Origin: Pseudoflavonifractor_A sp022772585
GTDB taxonomy: Bacteria; Bacillota; Clostridia; Oscillospirales; Oscillospiraceae
Reading direction: 5' to 3'
Length of the DNA stretch: 48,048 bases
NCBI RefSeq assembly: GCF_052065415.1
Contig: NZ_JBQHUB010000021.1
Span: 1-48,048 of the forward strand
Shown: positions 16,354-24,635 of the stretch, in pieces
How positions within the stretch are numbered: the stretch's first letter is position 1
Layout: each line of letters begins with the position of its first letter
Program-made: the position numbers and the translations under genes
Notes under the pieces: model-generated
What the model was told of the DNA's origin: nothing
Databases searched by the model: none
The model's input: only the letters and a program-made list of their open reading frames with translations

Positions 16354-16668
16354 ATGAACAAGATGAGCATCAAGAAGGACGACCTGGTCGTCGTCCTGTC
16401 CGGCAAGGACAAGGGCAAGCAGGGCAAGATCCTCACCGTCCTGCCCAAGGAGAGCAAGGTCATCGTGGAGAACGTCAACATCGTCTCCCGTCACACCAAG
16501 CCCCGCAAGCAGGGCGAAGAGGGCGGCATCATCAAGAAGGAAGCCCCCATCTACGCCTGCAAGGTGCAGCGCGTGTGCCCCAAGTGCAACAAGCCCACCC
16601 GCATCGGCCACAAGGTCGAGGGTGATAAGAAGGTCCGCATCTGTAAGAAGTGCGGCGCCGAGATCTAA
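16354..16668 (+). CDS. rplX: 50S ribosomal protein L24 (zinc-type tail)
   Basis: L24 initiates 50S assembly and contains a KOW motif (DLVVVLSGKDKGKQGKI). The 104-residue protein ends with two Cys pairs, CPKC and CKKC, about 20 residues apart. This is the zinc-ribbon tail seen in many Firmicute L24 proteins. Confidence 0.96.
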   Translation: MNKMSIKKDDLVVVLSGKDKGKQGKILTVLPKESKVIVENVNIVSRHTKPRKQGEEGGIIKKEAPIYACKVQRVCPKCNKPTRIGHKVEGDKKVRICKKCGAEI

Positions 16669-16685
16669 GAGAGGAGGAGTCAACT

Positions 16686-17234
16686 ATGGCTGATATGCCC
16701 AACCTGAAGAAGAAGTACCAGGAAGAAGTCGCTCCTGCTCTCATGCAGAAGTTCGGCTACAAGAGCACCATGCAGATCCCCAAACTGGACAAGATCGTGG
16801 TCAACTGCGGCTGCGGCGAGGCCCGTGACAACGCCAAGGTGCTGGAGGCCGTTGTGGGCGATCTGACCAAGATCACCGGCCAGAAGGCCATCATTACCAA
16901 GGCCAAGAAGTCCGTCGCCAACTTCAAGCTGCGCGAGGGCATGCCCATCGGCGCCAAGGTCACCCTGCGGGGCGACCGTATGTGGGAGTTCGTGGACCGC
17001 CTGTTCAACGTGGCCCTGCCCCGTGTCCGCGACTTCCGCGGCATCAACGGCAACGCCTTCGACGGCCGCGGCAACTACGCCCTGGGCATCAAGGAGCAGC
17101 TGATCTTCCCCGAGATCGAGTACGACAAGATCGACAAGATCCGCGGCATGGACATCGTGTTCTGCACCACCGCCCAGACCGACGAAGAGGCCAAGGAGCT
17201 GCTGACCCTGATCGGCGCTCCCTTCGCCCGCTAA
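16686..17234 (+). CDS. rplE: 50S ribosomal protein L5
   Basis: L5 binds 5S rRNA and contacts S13 across the subunit bridge. The 182 residues include MQIPKLDKIVVNCGCG, GQKAIITKAKKSVANFKLRE and RDFRGINGNAFDGRGNY. The ATG at 16686 is preceded by GAGAGGAGG. An in-frame extension to 16650 would overlap rplX without a ribosome site and was rejected. Confidence 0.97.
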   Translation: MADMPNLKKKYQEEVAPALMQKFGYKSTMQIPKLDKIVVNCGCGEARDNAKVLEAVVGDLTKITGQKAIITKAKKSVANFKLREGMPIGAKVTLRGDRMWEFVDRLFNVALPRVRDFRGINGNAFDGRGNYALGIKEQLIFPEIEYDKIDKIRGMDIVFCTTAQTDEEAKELLTLIGAPFAR

Positions 17235-17247
17235 GGAGGAGAACGAA

Positions 17248-17433
17248 ATGGCTAAGAAATCTATGATCCTCAAGCAGCAGGCGGAGCCCAAGTTCTCCAC
17301 CCGCCGCTACAACCGCTGCAAGATCTGCGGCCGCCCCCACGCCTACCTGCGTGACTACGGCGTGTGCCGTATCTGCTTCCGCGAGCTGGCTTACAAGGGC
17401 CAGATCCCCGGCGTGAAGAAGGCCTCCTGGTAA
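17248..17433 (+). CDS. rpsZ: 30S ribosomal protein S14, zinc-binding type
   Basis: This is the 61-residue S14 of the zinc-containing class. Cys24, Cys27, Cys40 and Cys43 form the metal site (RCKICGRPHAYLRDYGVCRI). It follows rplE by 13 bases. Unusually, a gap of 435 bases with a promoter separates it from rpsH, which normally follows at once. Confidence 0.97.
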   Translation: MAKKSMILKQQAEPKFSTRRYNRCKICGRPHAYLRDYGVCRICFRELAYKGQIPGVKKASW

Positions 17434-17733
17434 TTTACCGGCCGAGCGCCTTCCGCTTCCCGGACTGAACGAGACAAACGGTATGCAACGCCCGCGCCAG
17501 ACGTGCCAAACACGTCGGGCGCTTGCGTTGCGTATCGGTGCTTTTCGGCGGGGAGCTCCAACTGGGCCGCAGGTCCCATCCTTGCGGAGGAGTTCAAAAA
17601 GAAAAATTCTCCGTTTAAGAGATAAACCGGCACGATAGTGCAAGCGTGACTGTGAAAAATGGATAAGCGGACCCTTTTCCCGGGCAGACGGTAGGGCATT
17701 TCTCCAAAAGTTCGGGAATTCTTCACTTTTCCC
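17434..17733 (+). other. Non-coding gap between rpsZ and rpsH, upstream part
   Basis: No ORF is convincing. The main structure is a long imperfect hairpin at 17485-17531, with outer arms GCAACGC/GCGTTGC, inner GACGTG/CACGTC and loop CCAAA. It is not followed by a T-run. A second weak hairpin, CCGCAGG/CCTTGCGG, lies near 17570-17590. These may be processing or regulatory structures of the operon transcript. Confidence 0.4.
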
Positions 17734-17762
17734 TTTTCACAGCGGGCTTTTCACTATATAAT
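17734..17762 (+). promoter_or_regulatory. Internal promoter before rpsH
   Basis: A consensus -10 TATAAT (17757-17762) has a weak -35 TTTTCA (17734-17739) 17 bp upstream. It would give rpsH-rplQ an independent transcript starting near 17769. Confidence 0.6.
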
Positions 17763-17768
17763 AGTTCC

Positions 17769-17868
17769 TTGGCAGACGGTTAAAAGGTCGGAGCCCTGCG
17801 TAACTCCGATACCTTGCCGCCTTAACGGGCTCTCTCACGGCCCGTAACTCTAAAAGGAGGGTAAACTC
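17769..17868 (+). promoter_or_regulatory. Structured leader of rpsH
   Basis: Right after the internal promoter lie a hairpin at 17771-17818 (AAGGTCGGAG with CTCCG and ACCTT, closed by GGC/GCC) and a second at 17825-17845 (ACGGGC/GCCCGT). S8, the next gene product, is a known operon repressor in other bacteria. Whether S8 binds here is inference. Confidence 0.45.
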
Positions 17869-18267
17869 ATGCATATTACCGACCCCATTGCGGATATGCT
17901 GACCCGGATCCGCAACGCGAACAACGCAAAGCATGACACCGTGGACGTCCCCGCGTCCAACATGAAGAAGTCCATCGCTCAGATCCTGCTGGATGAAGGC
18001 TATATCAAGAACTTCCAGCTCATCGACGATGGCACTCAGGGCGTGATCCGCATCACCCTGAAGTACGGCGCCGGTAAGGAGAAGGTCATCTCCGGTCTGC
18101 GCCGCGTGTCCAAGCCTGGTCTGCGTGTGTACGCCGGCGCCGACGAGCTGCCCCGCGTCATCCGTGGCCTGGGTATCGCTATCGTGTCTACGTCCAAGGG
18201 CGTCATGACCGACAAGGCCGCTCGCGCTGCCCATGTCGGCGGCGAGGTCCTTGCGTTCGTGTGGTAA
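17869..18267 (+). CDS. rpsH: 30S ribosomal protein S8
   Basis: S8 organises the central domain of 16S rRNA and is the classical repressor of the spc operon. The 132-residue protein starts MHITDPIADMLTRIRNA and ends GGEVLAFVW, with the STSKGVMTDKAARAAHVGG motif. AAAAGGAGGG precedes the ATG. It is the first gene after the internal promoter and structured leader. Confidence 0.97.
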   Translation: MHITDPIADMLTRIRNANNAKHDTVDVPASNMKKSIAQILLDEGYIKNFQLIDDGTQGVIRITLKYGAGKEKVISGLRRVSKPGLRVYAGADELPRVIRGLGIAIVSTSKGVMTDKAARAAHVGGEVLAFVW

Positions 18268-18282
18268 GAGGAGGGAGATAGA

Positions 18283-18828
18283 ATGAGCCGAATCGGAAGA
18301 AAGCCGATCTCCATCCCCGCCGGCGTGGACGTGAAGATCGAAGGGAACGTCGTGACCGTGAAGGGCCCCAAGGGCACACTCACCCGTGCGTTCCATCCCA
18401 ACATGAACATCGCGCAGGAGGGTGCTGAGATCCTCGTCACCCGTCCCAACGATGCCAAGGAGAACCGCAGCCTGCATGGCCTGACCCGCACCCTGATCCA
18501 CAATATGGTGGTGGGCGTGACGGACGGCTTCAAGAAGGAACTGGACGTCAACGGCGTCGGTTACCGCGTTGCCATGGAGGGCAAGAAGCTGGTCATGAAC
18601 CTGGGTTACTCCCATCAGGTCTTTATGGAAGCCCCCGAGGGCATTACCATCGAGACTCCCAGCGCCAACAAGATCGTCGTCTCCGGCGCCAGCAAGGAGC
18701 AGGTCGGTCAGTTCGCCGCTGAGGTGAGAGAGAAAAGACCCCCCGAGCCTTACAAGGGCAAGGGTATCAAATACACTGACGAGGTCATCCGCCGCAAGGA
18801 AGGCAAGACCGGCGTCAAGAAGAAATAA
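18283..18828 (+). CDS. rplF: 50S ribosomal protein L6
   Basis: L6 lies near the factor-binding site. The 181-residue protein has SRIGRKPISIPAGVDVKI, a central VGYRVAMEGKKLVMNLGYSH-like region (two tandem RNA-binding folds) and the conserved C-terminal PPEPYKGKGIKY. Length and position are standard. Confidence 0.97.
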   Translation: MSRIGRKPISIPAGVDVKIEGNVVTVKGPKGTLTRAFHPNMNIAQEGAEILVTRPNDAKENRSLHGLTRTLIHNMVVGVTDGFKKELDVNGVGYRVAMEGKKLVMNLGYSHQVFMEAPEGITIETPSANKIVVSGASKEQVGQFAAEVREKRPPEPYKGKGIKYTDEVIRRKEGKTGVKKK

Positions 18829-18842
18829 GGAGGTGTGCCACT

Positions 18843-19202
18843 ATGATCAATCGTCCCAATACCAAGGCGCAGCGGCTTAAGCGCCATAAGCGTGTCCGTG
18901 CGAAAATTTCCGGCACGCCCGAGCGTCCCCGTCTCAACGTGTTCCGCAGCGAGACCAACATCTATGCCCAGATCATCGACGATGTGAACGGCAAGACTCT
19001 GGTCTCCGCTTCTTCCCTGGAGAAGGCCTTCGAGTGCGACGGCACCAAGACCGACGCCGCCAAGAAGGTGGGCCAGGTCGTGGCCGAGCGCGCCAAGGCC
19101 GCCGGCATCAGCAAGGTCGTCTTTGACCGCGGCGGCTATGTGTACCATGGCCGCGTCGCCGCTCTGGCCGAGGGCGCCCGTGAGGGCGGCCTGCAGTTCT
19201 AA
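18843..19202 (+). CDS. rplR: 50S ribosomal protein L18
   Basis: L18 delivers 5S rRNA to the 50S subunit. The 119-residue protein contains KRHKRVRAKISGTPERPRL, NVFRSETNIYAQIIDD and the C-terminal FDRGGYVYHGRVAALAEGAR. AAGGAGGTG precedes the start. Confidence 0.97.
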   Translation: MINRPNTKAQRLKRHKRVRAKISGTPERPRLNVFRSETNIYAQIIDDVNGKTLVSASSLEKAFECDGTKTDAAKKVGQVVAERAKAAGISKVVFDRGGYVYHGRVAALAEGAREGGLQF

Positions 19203-19220
19203 GGGAGGAGGAAAAGATAA

Positions 19221-19721
19221 ATGGCTCGTTTTGAAAGAGAACCCAGCGAGTTCACCGAGAAGCTCGTTGCTCTGAACCGTGTTTCCAAGACCGTCAAGGG
19301 CGGCCGCGTGATGAAGTTCGCCGCTCTGATGGTGGTGGGCGACGAGAAGGGCCGCGTGGGCTTTGGCACCGGCAAGGCCGCCGAGGTCCCCGAGGCCATC
19401 CGGAAGGGCATTGAGGATGCCAAGAAGAACATGGTCACCATCACCCGCTCCGGCACCACCATCCCCCACGAGGTCATCGGCGAGTTCGGCGCCGGCCGCG
19501 TGCTCCTGAAGCCCGCTGCCCCCGGTACCGGCATCATCGCCGGCGGCCCTGTCCGCGCCGTCATGGAGGCCGCCGGTATCCGTGATATCCGCGCCAAGTG
19601 CCTGCGCTCCAACAATCCGCAGAACGTGGTTTCCGCTACCTTCGAGGGCCTGAAGACCTTGCGCAGCCCCGAGGAAGTGGCCCGTGTCCGCGGCAAGAGC
19701 GTGGAAGAGATCGTAGGTTAA
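19221..19721 (+). CDS. rpsE: 30S ribosomal protein S5
   Basis: S5 supports translational fidelity. The 166 residues include the double-stranded-RNA-binding-like N-terminal domain (EFTEKLVALNRVSKTVKGGR, VGFGTGKAAEVPEAIRKG) and a C-terminal domain with GTGIIAGGPVRAVMEAAGI. GGGAGGAGG lies upstream. Confidence 0.97.
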   Translation: MARFEREPSEFTEKLVALNRVSKTVKGGRVMKFAALMVVGDEKGRVGFGTGKAAEVPEAIRKGIEDAKKNMVTITRSGTTIPHEVIGEFGAGRVLLKPAAPGTGIIAGGPVRAVMEAAGIRDIRAKCLRSNNPQNVVSATFEGLKTLRSPEEVARVRGKSVEEIVG

Positions 19722-19736
19722 GGAGGGCCGACCAAA

Positions 19737-19919
19737 ATGGCTAACATCAACATCAAGCTGGTCAAGAGCCTGAACGGCCGCCTCGCCAAGCATAAGGCGA
19801 CCGCCGAGGCCCTGGGGCTGCGTAAGATCGGCGACACCACCGTACAGCCCGACAATGCCGCCACCCGCGGCAAGATCGCTCACATCGGCTACCTGCTGCA
19901 GGTCACCGAGGAAAAGTAA
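19737..19919 (+). CDS. rpmD: 50S ribosomal protein L30
   Basis: The 60-residue protein has the complete short bacterial L30: NINIKLVKSLNGRLAKHKAT followed by ALGLRKIGDTTVQPDNAATRG-type residues. AAGGAGGG precedes the ATG. The TAAGGAGGTG at its stop serves rplO. Confidence 0.96.
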   Translation: MANINIKLVKSLNGRLAKHKATAEALGLRKIGDTTVQPDNAATRGKIAHIGYLLQVTEEK

Positions 19920-19932
19920 GGAGGTGCGCGAA

Positions 19933-20373
19933 ATGAAACTGCATGAACTTTCTCCCGCGCCCGGCTCTGTGAAGAAGGCTTTCCGCAAGGGCCGCGGCAA
20001 GGGTTCCGGTAACGGTACCACCGCCGGCCGCGGTCAGAAGGGCCAGTGGGCCCGCTCCGGCGGCGGCGTCCGCGTGGGCTTCGAAGGCGGCCAGATGCCT
20101 CTGTCCCGTCGTCTGCCCAAGCGCGGCTTCAACAACATCTTTGCTGAGCGGCTGGAGGCCATCAACGTCTCCGCTCTCAACAAGTTTGAGGACGGCGCCA
20201 CTGTTAACGTCTGCGATCTGATGGAGAAGGGTATCCTCTCCAAGTGTGAGCATGGCGTGAAGATCCTGGGCAACGGCACCCTGAACAAGAAGCTGACCGT
20301 CCGTGCCTCCGCTTTCTCCGCCTCCGCAAAGGAGAAGATCGTTGCGGCGGGTGGAAAGTACGAGGTGATCTAA
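19933..20373 (+). CDS. rplO: 50S ribosomal protein L15
   Basis: L15 is a late-assembly 50S protein. The 146 residues start MKLHELSPAPGSVKKAF and include the Gly/Arg-rich extended arm (GSGNGTTAGRGQKGQWARSG) and GFEGGQMPLSRRLPKRGF. The ATG at 19933 follows AAGGAGGTGCG; a longer frame starting inside rpmD was rejected. Its stop adjoins the secY GTG start. Confidence 0.97.
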   Translation: MKLHELSPAPGSVKKAFRKGRGKGSGNGTTAGRGQKGQWARSGGGVRVGFEGGQMPLSRRLPKRGFNNIFAERLEAINVSALNKFEDGATVNVCDLMEKGILSKCEHGVKILGNGTLNKKLTVRASAFSASAKEKIVAAGGKYEVI

Positions 20374-21669
20374 GTGATTGAGACTGTACGCAACGCCTGG
20401 AAGATTCCTGAGCTGCGTAAGAAGCTCCTCTTCACTGTCTTTGCGCTGTTGATCTTCCGGCTGGGTTCCGCGGTCCCTGTTCCCTTTGTGGACGGCGGGG
20501 CTTTTGCCGCTCAGATGAATGTGATGAGCGGCACCATCTTCGGTCTGCTGGGCGCTATGAACGGCACCGCCTTTGCTAACGCCACCATTTTCGCCCTGGG
20601 CGTACAGCCCTATATCAACAGCTCCATCATCGTGCAGCTGCTGACCGTCGCCATCCCTGCTTTGGAGCGCCTCCAGAAGGAAGGCGGCGAGGAGGGACGC
20701 AAGAAGATCGCGGCCATCACCCGCTATGTCACCGTGGCCATTGCCCTGCTGCAGGGCTTCGGCTACTACACCCTGGCCAAGAATTACGGTGTGCTGGACA
20801 CCACCGGTGTTCCTTCTGTGTGGGCCGCCATCGTGATCATCCTGACCTTTACCGCCGGTTCCGCCTTTGTTATGTGGCTGGGTGAGCAGATCACCGAGTC
20901 CGGCATCGGCAACGGCATTTCCATCATCCTGTTCGCCGGCATTCTGTCCCGCGTGCCCAGCATGATCCTGAGCGCGTATCAGGGCGTGGTGACCAAGACC
21001 CTGGCCGTGTGGGCCATTCCTCTCATCGTCATCGGCATGCTGATCATGGTGGTCTTCATCGTGTTCATCAACAATGCCGAGCGCCGCATCCCTGTCCAGT
21101 ACGCCAAGCGCGTGGTGGGCCGGAAAATGTACGGCGGCCAGTCCAGCCATCTGCCCCTGAAGGTGAACATGACCGGCGTGCTGCCCATCATCTTCGCCCA
21201 GGCCATTGCCAGCCTGCCCGCCACCATCGCGGCTTTCACCGGCGTGACCAAGGACAGCGAGGGCTTCGGCGGTGCGTTCCTGCGGTTCTTTGACACCACC
21301 GGCGTCTTCTATATCGTGGTGTATTTCCTGCTGATCCTTGGCTTCAGCTACTTCTACTCCACGATGCAGTTCAACCCCATCGAGGTTGCCAACAACCTGA
21401 AGAAGAACGGCGGCTTCGTTCCCGGCTTCCGTCCCGGCAAGCCTACCGCTGATTTCATCCAGAAGGTCCTGGGTAAGATCACCTTCTTCGGCGCCATCTA
21501 CCTGTCCATCGTGGCCATCGTGCCCATTGTGACCGGCGCTCTGCTGGGCAGCAGCGCTCTGGCCATCGGCGGCACCTCTGTCATCATCGTGGTGGGCGTG
21601 GCCCTGGAGACCGTGAAGGCTATGGAGGCCCAGATGCTCATGCGGCACTACAAGGGTTTCCTTGAGTAA
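20374..21669 (+). CDS. secY: Preprotein translocase subunit SecY
   Basis: SecY is the ten-helix channel of the Sec translocon in the cytoplasmic membrane. The 431-residue protein starts with GTG immediately after the rplO stop, with GAGGTG just before it. Motifs include RLGSAVPVPFVDGG near helix 1, LGVQPYINSSIIVQLL, EQITESGIGNGISIILFAGI and the C-terminal MEAQMLMRHYKGFL. Adjacent adk and map follow the common Firmicute order. Confidence 0.97.
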   Translation: MIETVRNAWKIPELRKKLLFTVFALLIFRLGSAVPVPFVDGGAFAAQMNVMSGTIFGLLGAMNGTAFANATIFALGVQPYINSSIIVQLLTVAIPALERLQKEGGEEGRKKIAAITRYVTVAIALLQGFGYYTLAKNYGVLDTTGVPSVWAAIVIILTFTAGSAFVMWLGEQITESGIGNGISIILFAGILSRVPSMILSAYQGVVTKTLAVWAIPLIVIGMLIMVVFIVFINNAERRIPVQYAKRVVGRKMYGGQSSHLPLKVNMTGVLPIIFAQAIASLPATIAAFTGVTKDSEGFGGAFLRFFDTTGVFYIVVYFLLILGFSYFYSTMQFNPIEVANNLKKNGGFVPGFRPGKPTADFIQKVLGKITFFGAIYLSIVAIVPIVTGALLGSSALAIGGTSVIIVVGVALETVKAMEAQMLMRHYKGFLE

Positions 21670-21687
21670 TTCGAGGTGTGTAAGGCT

Positions 21688-22320
21688 ATGAAGCTGATCC
21701 TGTTGGGCGCTCCCGGCGCCGGCAAAGGAACCCAGGCTGAGATCATCAGCAAGAAGTTGGGCATCCCCACCATCTCCACCGGCAACATCCTCCGCGCCGC
21801 CGTGAAGAACGGTACCCCCGTGGGTCTGAAGGCGAAAGAGTATATGGACGCCGGCAAGCTGGTGCCCGATGAGGTCATCATCGGGATCATCCAGGAGCGG
21901 CTGGCCGCGGACGACTGCGCGGGCGGCTATATCCTGGACGGCGTGCCCCGTACCATCGCCCAGGCCGAAGCCATGGACGCCCATGGCATCCGGTTTGACT
22001 GTGTCCTCTCTCTGGAGATTGAGGACAGCGTCATTGAGGCCCGTATGACAGGCCGCCGTACTTGCCCTGCCTGCGGCGCCACCTACCACATCGTAGCCGC
22101 TCCTCCCAAGGCGGAGGGCGTGTGCGACAAGTGCGGCGGCGCGCTGGAGCAGCGCAAGGACGACCTGCCCGAGACCGTCCGGCACCGTCTGGAGGTCTAT
22201 CACAAGGAGACCGAGCCTCTCAAGAGCTACTATCAGGCCAAGGGGATCCTCAAGACCGTGCCCGACAAGGGCGGTATCGAGGAGACCAACCAGGCCATTA
22301 TGGAACTGCTGGGGAAGTGA
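21688..22320 (+). CDS. adk: Adenylate kinase with zinc-binding LID
   Basis: Adenylate kinase interconverts ATP + AMP and 2 ADP. The 210-residue protein has the P-loop GAPGAGKGTQ, LDGVPRTIAQAEA and a LID domain with Cys pairs CPAC and CDKC about 20 residues apart, the zinc form common in Gram-positives. The ATG at 21688 follows GAGGTG by 9 bases. A GTG at 21676 inside that site was rejected. Confidence 0.96.
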   Translation: MKLILLGAPGAGKGTQAEIISKKLGIPTISTGNILRAAVKNGTPVGLKAKEYMDAGKLVPDEVIIGIIQERLAADDCAGGYILDGVPRTIAQAEAMDAHGIRFDCVLSLEIEDSVIEARMTGRRTCPACGATYHIVAAPPKAEGVCDKCGGALEQRKDDLPETVRHRLEVYHKETEPLKSYYQAKGILKTVPDKGGIEETNQAIMELLGK

Positions 22321-22325
22321 CTTAA

Positions 22326-23084
22326 ATGGATATGATATCCCTTAAGTCCCCCCGTGAGATCGACCTGATGCGCAAGGCCGGGCGGATCACCGCTCAGGCC
22401 CGCGCACTGGCCGGTTCCATGGTCCGACCCGGCGTTTCTACTCTGGAGATCGACACCGCGGTGCGCAAGTTCATCGAGAGCAAGGGCGCCAAGCCCTCCT
22501 TCCTGGGCTACGGCGGGTTTCCCGGTTCCGCCTGCATCTCGATCAACGATGTGGTCATCCACGGCATCCCGGACCACCGCAGGCTCCAGGAGGGAGATAT
22601 CGTCAGCATCGACGTGGGCGCCTATATCGGCGGCTTTCACGGCGACTGTGCCGCCACCTTCCCCTGCGGGACCATCAGCCCTGAGGCCCAAAGGCTCATC
22701 GACGTCACTGAGCAGAGCTTCTGGGAGGGGATCAAGATGGCCCGGACGGGTAACCGCGTGTATGACATCTCCCACGCCGTGCAGCAGTATGTGGAAGCAA
22801 ACGGCTGCTCGGTAGTGCGGGACTTTGTAGGCCACGGCGTGGGCATGAAGCTCCACGAGGCGCCGGAAGTCCCGAACTTTGGCCCCGCCGGCCATGGCCC
22901 CCGGCTCCAGGCCGGCATGACCATCGCCGTGGAGCCCATGGTGTGTGCCGGTGACTGGCGCGTCAAGGTCCTGAAAGACAAGTGGACCACCGTGACGGCG
23001 GACGGAAGTCTGGCCGCGCACTATGAGAACACGATCCTCATCACCGACGGGGAGCCGGAAGTGCTCACCTGTCCCGGAGAGTAG
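22326..23084 (+). CDS. map: Type I methionine aminopeptidase
   Basis: This enzyme removes the initiator Met from nascent proteins. The 252-residue protein is the bare catalytic type Ia form. The metal ligands of the pita-bread fold can be placed: Asp in SIDVGAYIGGFHGD (two Asp), His in GHGVGMKLHEAP, Glu in IAVEPMV and Glu in HYENTILIT. It starts 5 bases after adk; a second ATG lies two codons in. Confidence 0.96.
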   Translation: MDMISLKSPREIDLMRKAGRITAQARALAGSMVRPGVSTLEIDTAVRKFIESKGAKPSFLGYGGFPGSACISINDVVIHGIPDHRRLQEGDIVSIDVGAYIGGFHGDCAATFPCGTISPEAQRLIDVTEQSFWEGIKMARTGNRVYDISHAVQQYVEANGCSVVRDFVGHGVGMKLHEAPEVPNFGPAGHGPRLQAGMTIAVEPMVCAGDWRVKVLKDKWTTVTADGSLAAHYENTILITDGEPEVLTCPGE

Positions 23085-23089
23085 ATCCC

Positions 23090-23362
23090 ATGTACGACTG
23101 TGTCGGTTGGATCGTTCGCTCCGCCGCCGGCCGTGACAAGGGCGGCCTCTTCTGCGTCGTCGGACAGCAGGACGGTTTCCTGCTTCTGGCGGACGGGAAG
23201 AGACGGAAATTTGCCCATCCCAAGCGCAAAAAGCTGGCCCACCTGACGGTGGAGAACCGGGGCGGTTACCTCAATCCGGTCATTCAGCGCGTGCAGATGG
23301 GAGAGCAGGTCTCCGACTGTGCACTCAGGAGGGCGCTGGCCGCTTTCCGAGAGGAAGTTTAG
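23090..23362 (+). CDS. KOW-domain RNA-binding protein (L14e-like)
   Basis: This 90-residue basic protein belongs to the family found between map and infA in many Firmicutes. It opens with a KOW-like segment (VGWIVRSAAGRDKGGLFCVV) followed by a Lys/Arg-rich stretch (DGKRRKFAHPKRKKLAHL). It probably binds RNA or ribosomes, but its precise role is not known. It begins 5 bases after map. Confidence 0.9.
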   Translation: MYDCVGWIVRSAAGRDKGGLFCVVGQQDGFLLLADGKRRKFAHPKRKKLAHLTVENRGGYLNPVIQRVQMGEQVSDCALRRALAAFREEV

Positions 23363-23376
23363 GAGGGTATGACGCT

Positions 23377-23595
23377 TTGGCAAAAGACGATATGATCGAA
23401 GTGGAGGGCGTCGTGGTTGAGTCCCTTCCCAACACCACGTTCCACGTGGACATCGGAAACGGCCACATCATTCTGGCGCATATCTCCGGGAAGCTGCGCA
23501 TGAATTTCATCCGCATCCTGCCCGGTGATAAGGTCACCGTTCAGATGTCCCCCTATGATCTGACCCGGGGAAGAATCACCTGGAGATCGAAATAA
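23377..23595 (+). CDS. infA: Translation initiation factor IF-1
   Basis: IF-1 is an OB-fold factor that occupies the ribosomal A site during initiation. The 72-residue protein shows KDDMIEVEGVVVESLPNTTF, ILAHISGKLRMNFIRILPGD and SPYDLTRGRITWR. The start is TTG at 23377, 9 bases after AGGAGGG; the ATG at 23369 is out of frame. Confidence 0.96.
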   Translation: MAKDDMIEVEGVVVESLPNTTFHVDIGNGHIILAHISGKLRMNFIRILPGDKVTVQMSPYDLTRGRITWRSK

Positions 23596-23694
23596 GGGAA
23601 GCTGAGGCTTCCGTTTGTCCCTATCAACGACCGGCGTGGCGGGGCCTTGCCCCCACCCCCGCCGGGGCCATCAGGCTGTCAGGAGGAAACTAAA
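23596..23694 (+). other. Short structured gap before rpmJ
   Basis: This stretch contains a hairpin GGAAGC/GCTTCC near its start and a C/G-rich stretch with GGCGGGG and CCCCGCC arms. No ORF is supported. Confidence 0.35.
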
Positions 23695-23808
23695 ATGAAA
23701 GTTAGACCGTCCGTGAAGCCCATGTGCGAGAAGTGCAAAGTCATCAAGCGCAAGGGCAAAGTCATGGTTATCTGCGAGAATCCCAAGCATAAACAGAGAC
23801 AAGGTTAA
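23695..23808 (+). CDS. rpmJ: 50S ribosomal protein L36
   Basis: This is a 37-residue protein, the normal length of L36. It starts MKVRPSVKPMCEKCKVIKRK; Cys11, Cys14, Cys27 and His32 form the zinc site, so it is the zinc-containing form. AGGAGG is placed 9 bases before the ATG. It lies in the standard infA-rpmJ-rpsM order. Confidence 0.96.
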   Translation: MKVRPSVKPMCEKCKVIKRKGKVMVICENPKHKQRQG

Positions 23809-23827
23809 TTGGAGGTGCTGAAACAGT

Positions 23828-24196
23828 ATGGCACGTATTGCTGGCATTGATCTGCCGAAGGATAAGCGCGTTGAGATCGGCCTTACCTATATCTTTGGCA
23901 TCGGGCGCACCAGCGCCAACAAGATCCTGGCCGAGACCGGTATCAACCCCGACACCCGCGTGAAGGACCTCACCGACGAGGACGAGGCCAAGCTGCGCGA
24001 GTGCATCGCGCACAACTACACTGTGGAAGGCGACCTCCGCCGCGATGTGGCGATGGACATCAAGCGCCTGACCGAGATCGGCTGCTACCGCGGCATCCGC
24101 CACCGCAAGGGTCTGCCTGTCCGCGGACAGCGCAGCAAGACCAACGCCCGTACCCGCAAGGGTCCCAAGCGCACGGTCGCCAACAAGAAGAAGTAA
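23828..24196 (+). CDS. rpsM: 30S ribosomal protein S13
   Basis: S13 forms the bridge to the 50S subunit and contacts P-site tRNA. The 122 residues include ARIAGIDLPKDKRVEIGLTY, GIGRTSANKIL (helix-hairpin-helix) and the basic tail RGQRSKTNARTRKGPKR. Confidence 0.97.
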   Translation: MARIAGIDLPKDKRVEIGLTYIFGIGRTSANKILAETGINPDTRVKDLTDEDEAKLRECIAHNYTVEGDLRRDVAMDIKRLTEIGCYRGIRHRKGLPVRGQRSKTNARTRKGPKRTVANKKK

Positions 24197-24209
24197 GGAG
24201 GGATAGAAC

Positions 24210-24614
24210 ATGGCTGCTGCAAATACCAAGGGTAAGAAAGTAATCCGCAAGCGCCGCGAGCGCAAGAACGTGGAGAAGGGCCAGGTGCATATCCGCTCCT
24301 CCTTCAACAATACTATGGTCACCGTGACCGATATGGGCGGCAACGCCCTGTCCTGGGCCTCCTCCGGCGGCCTGGGCTTCCGCGGTTCCCGTAAGTCCAC
24401 CCCCTTCGCCGCCCAGACCGCCGCCGAGACTGCCGCCAAGGCTGCCATGGAGCACGGCCTGAAGACCGTTGAGGTCTACGTGAAGGGCCCCGGCGCCGGC
24501 CGTGAGGCCGCCATCCGCGCTCTGCAGGCCGTGGGTCTGGAGGTCACCCTGATCAAGGACGTGACCCCCGTTCCCCACAACGGCTGCCGTCCGCCCAAGC
24601 GCCGCCGCGTGTAA
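24210..24614 (+). CDS. rpsK: 30S ribosomal protein S11
   Basis: S11 lies on the 30S platform near the mRNA exit. The 134-residue protein has VHIRSSFNNTMVTVTDMGGN, SSGGLGFRGSRKSTPFAAQ and the C-terminal TPVPHNGCRPPKRRRV typical of the family. Confidence 0.97.
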   Translation: MAAANTKGKKVIRKRRERKNVEKGQVHIRSSFNNTMVTVTDMGGNALSWASSGGLGFRGSRKSTPFAAQTAAETAAKAAMEHGLKTVEVYVKGPGAGREAAIRALQAVGLEVTLIKDVTPVPHNGCRPPKRRRV

Positions 24615-24635
24615 GAGTTAAGGAGGAACTAGAAT

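Noticed and set aside
17485..17531. Long hairpin after rpsZ as an intrinsic terminator
   Set aside because: No T-run follows, so it is listed only as a structure in the gap.
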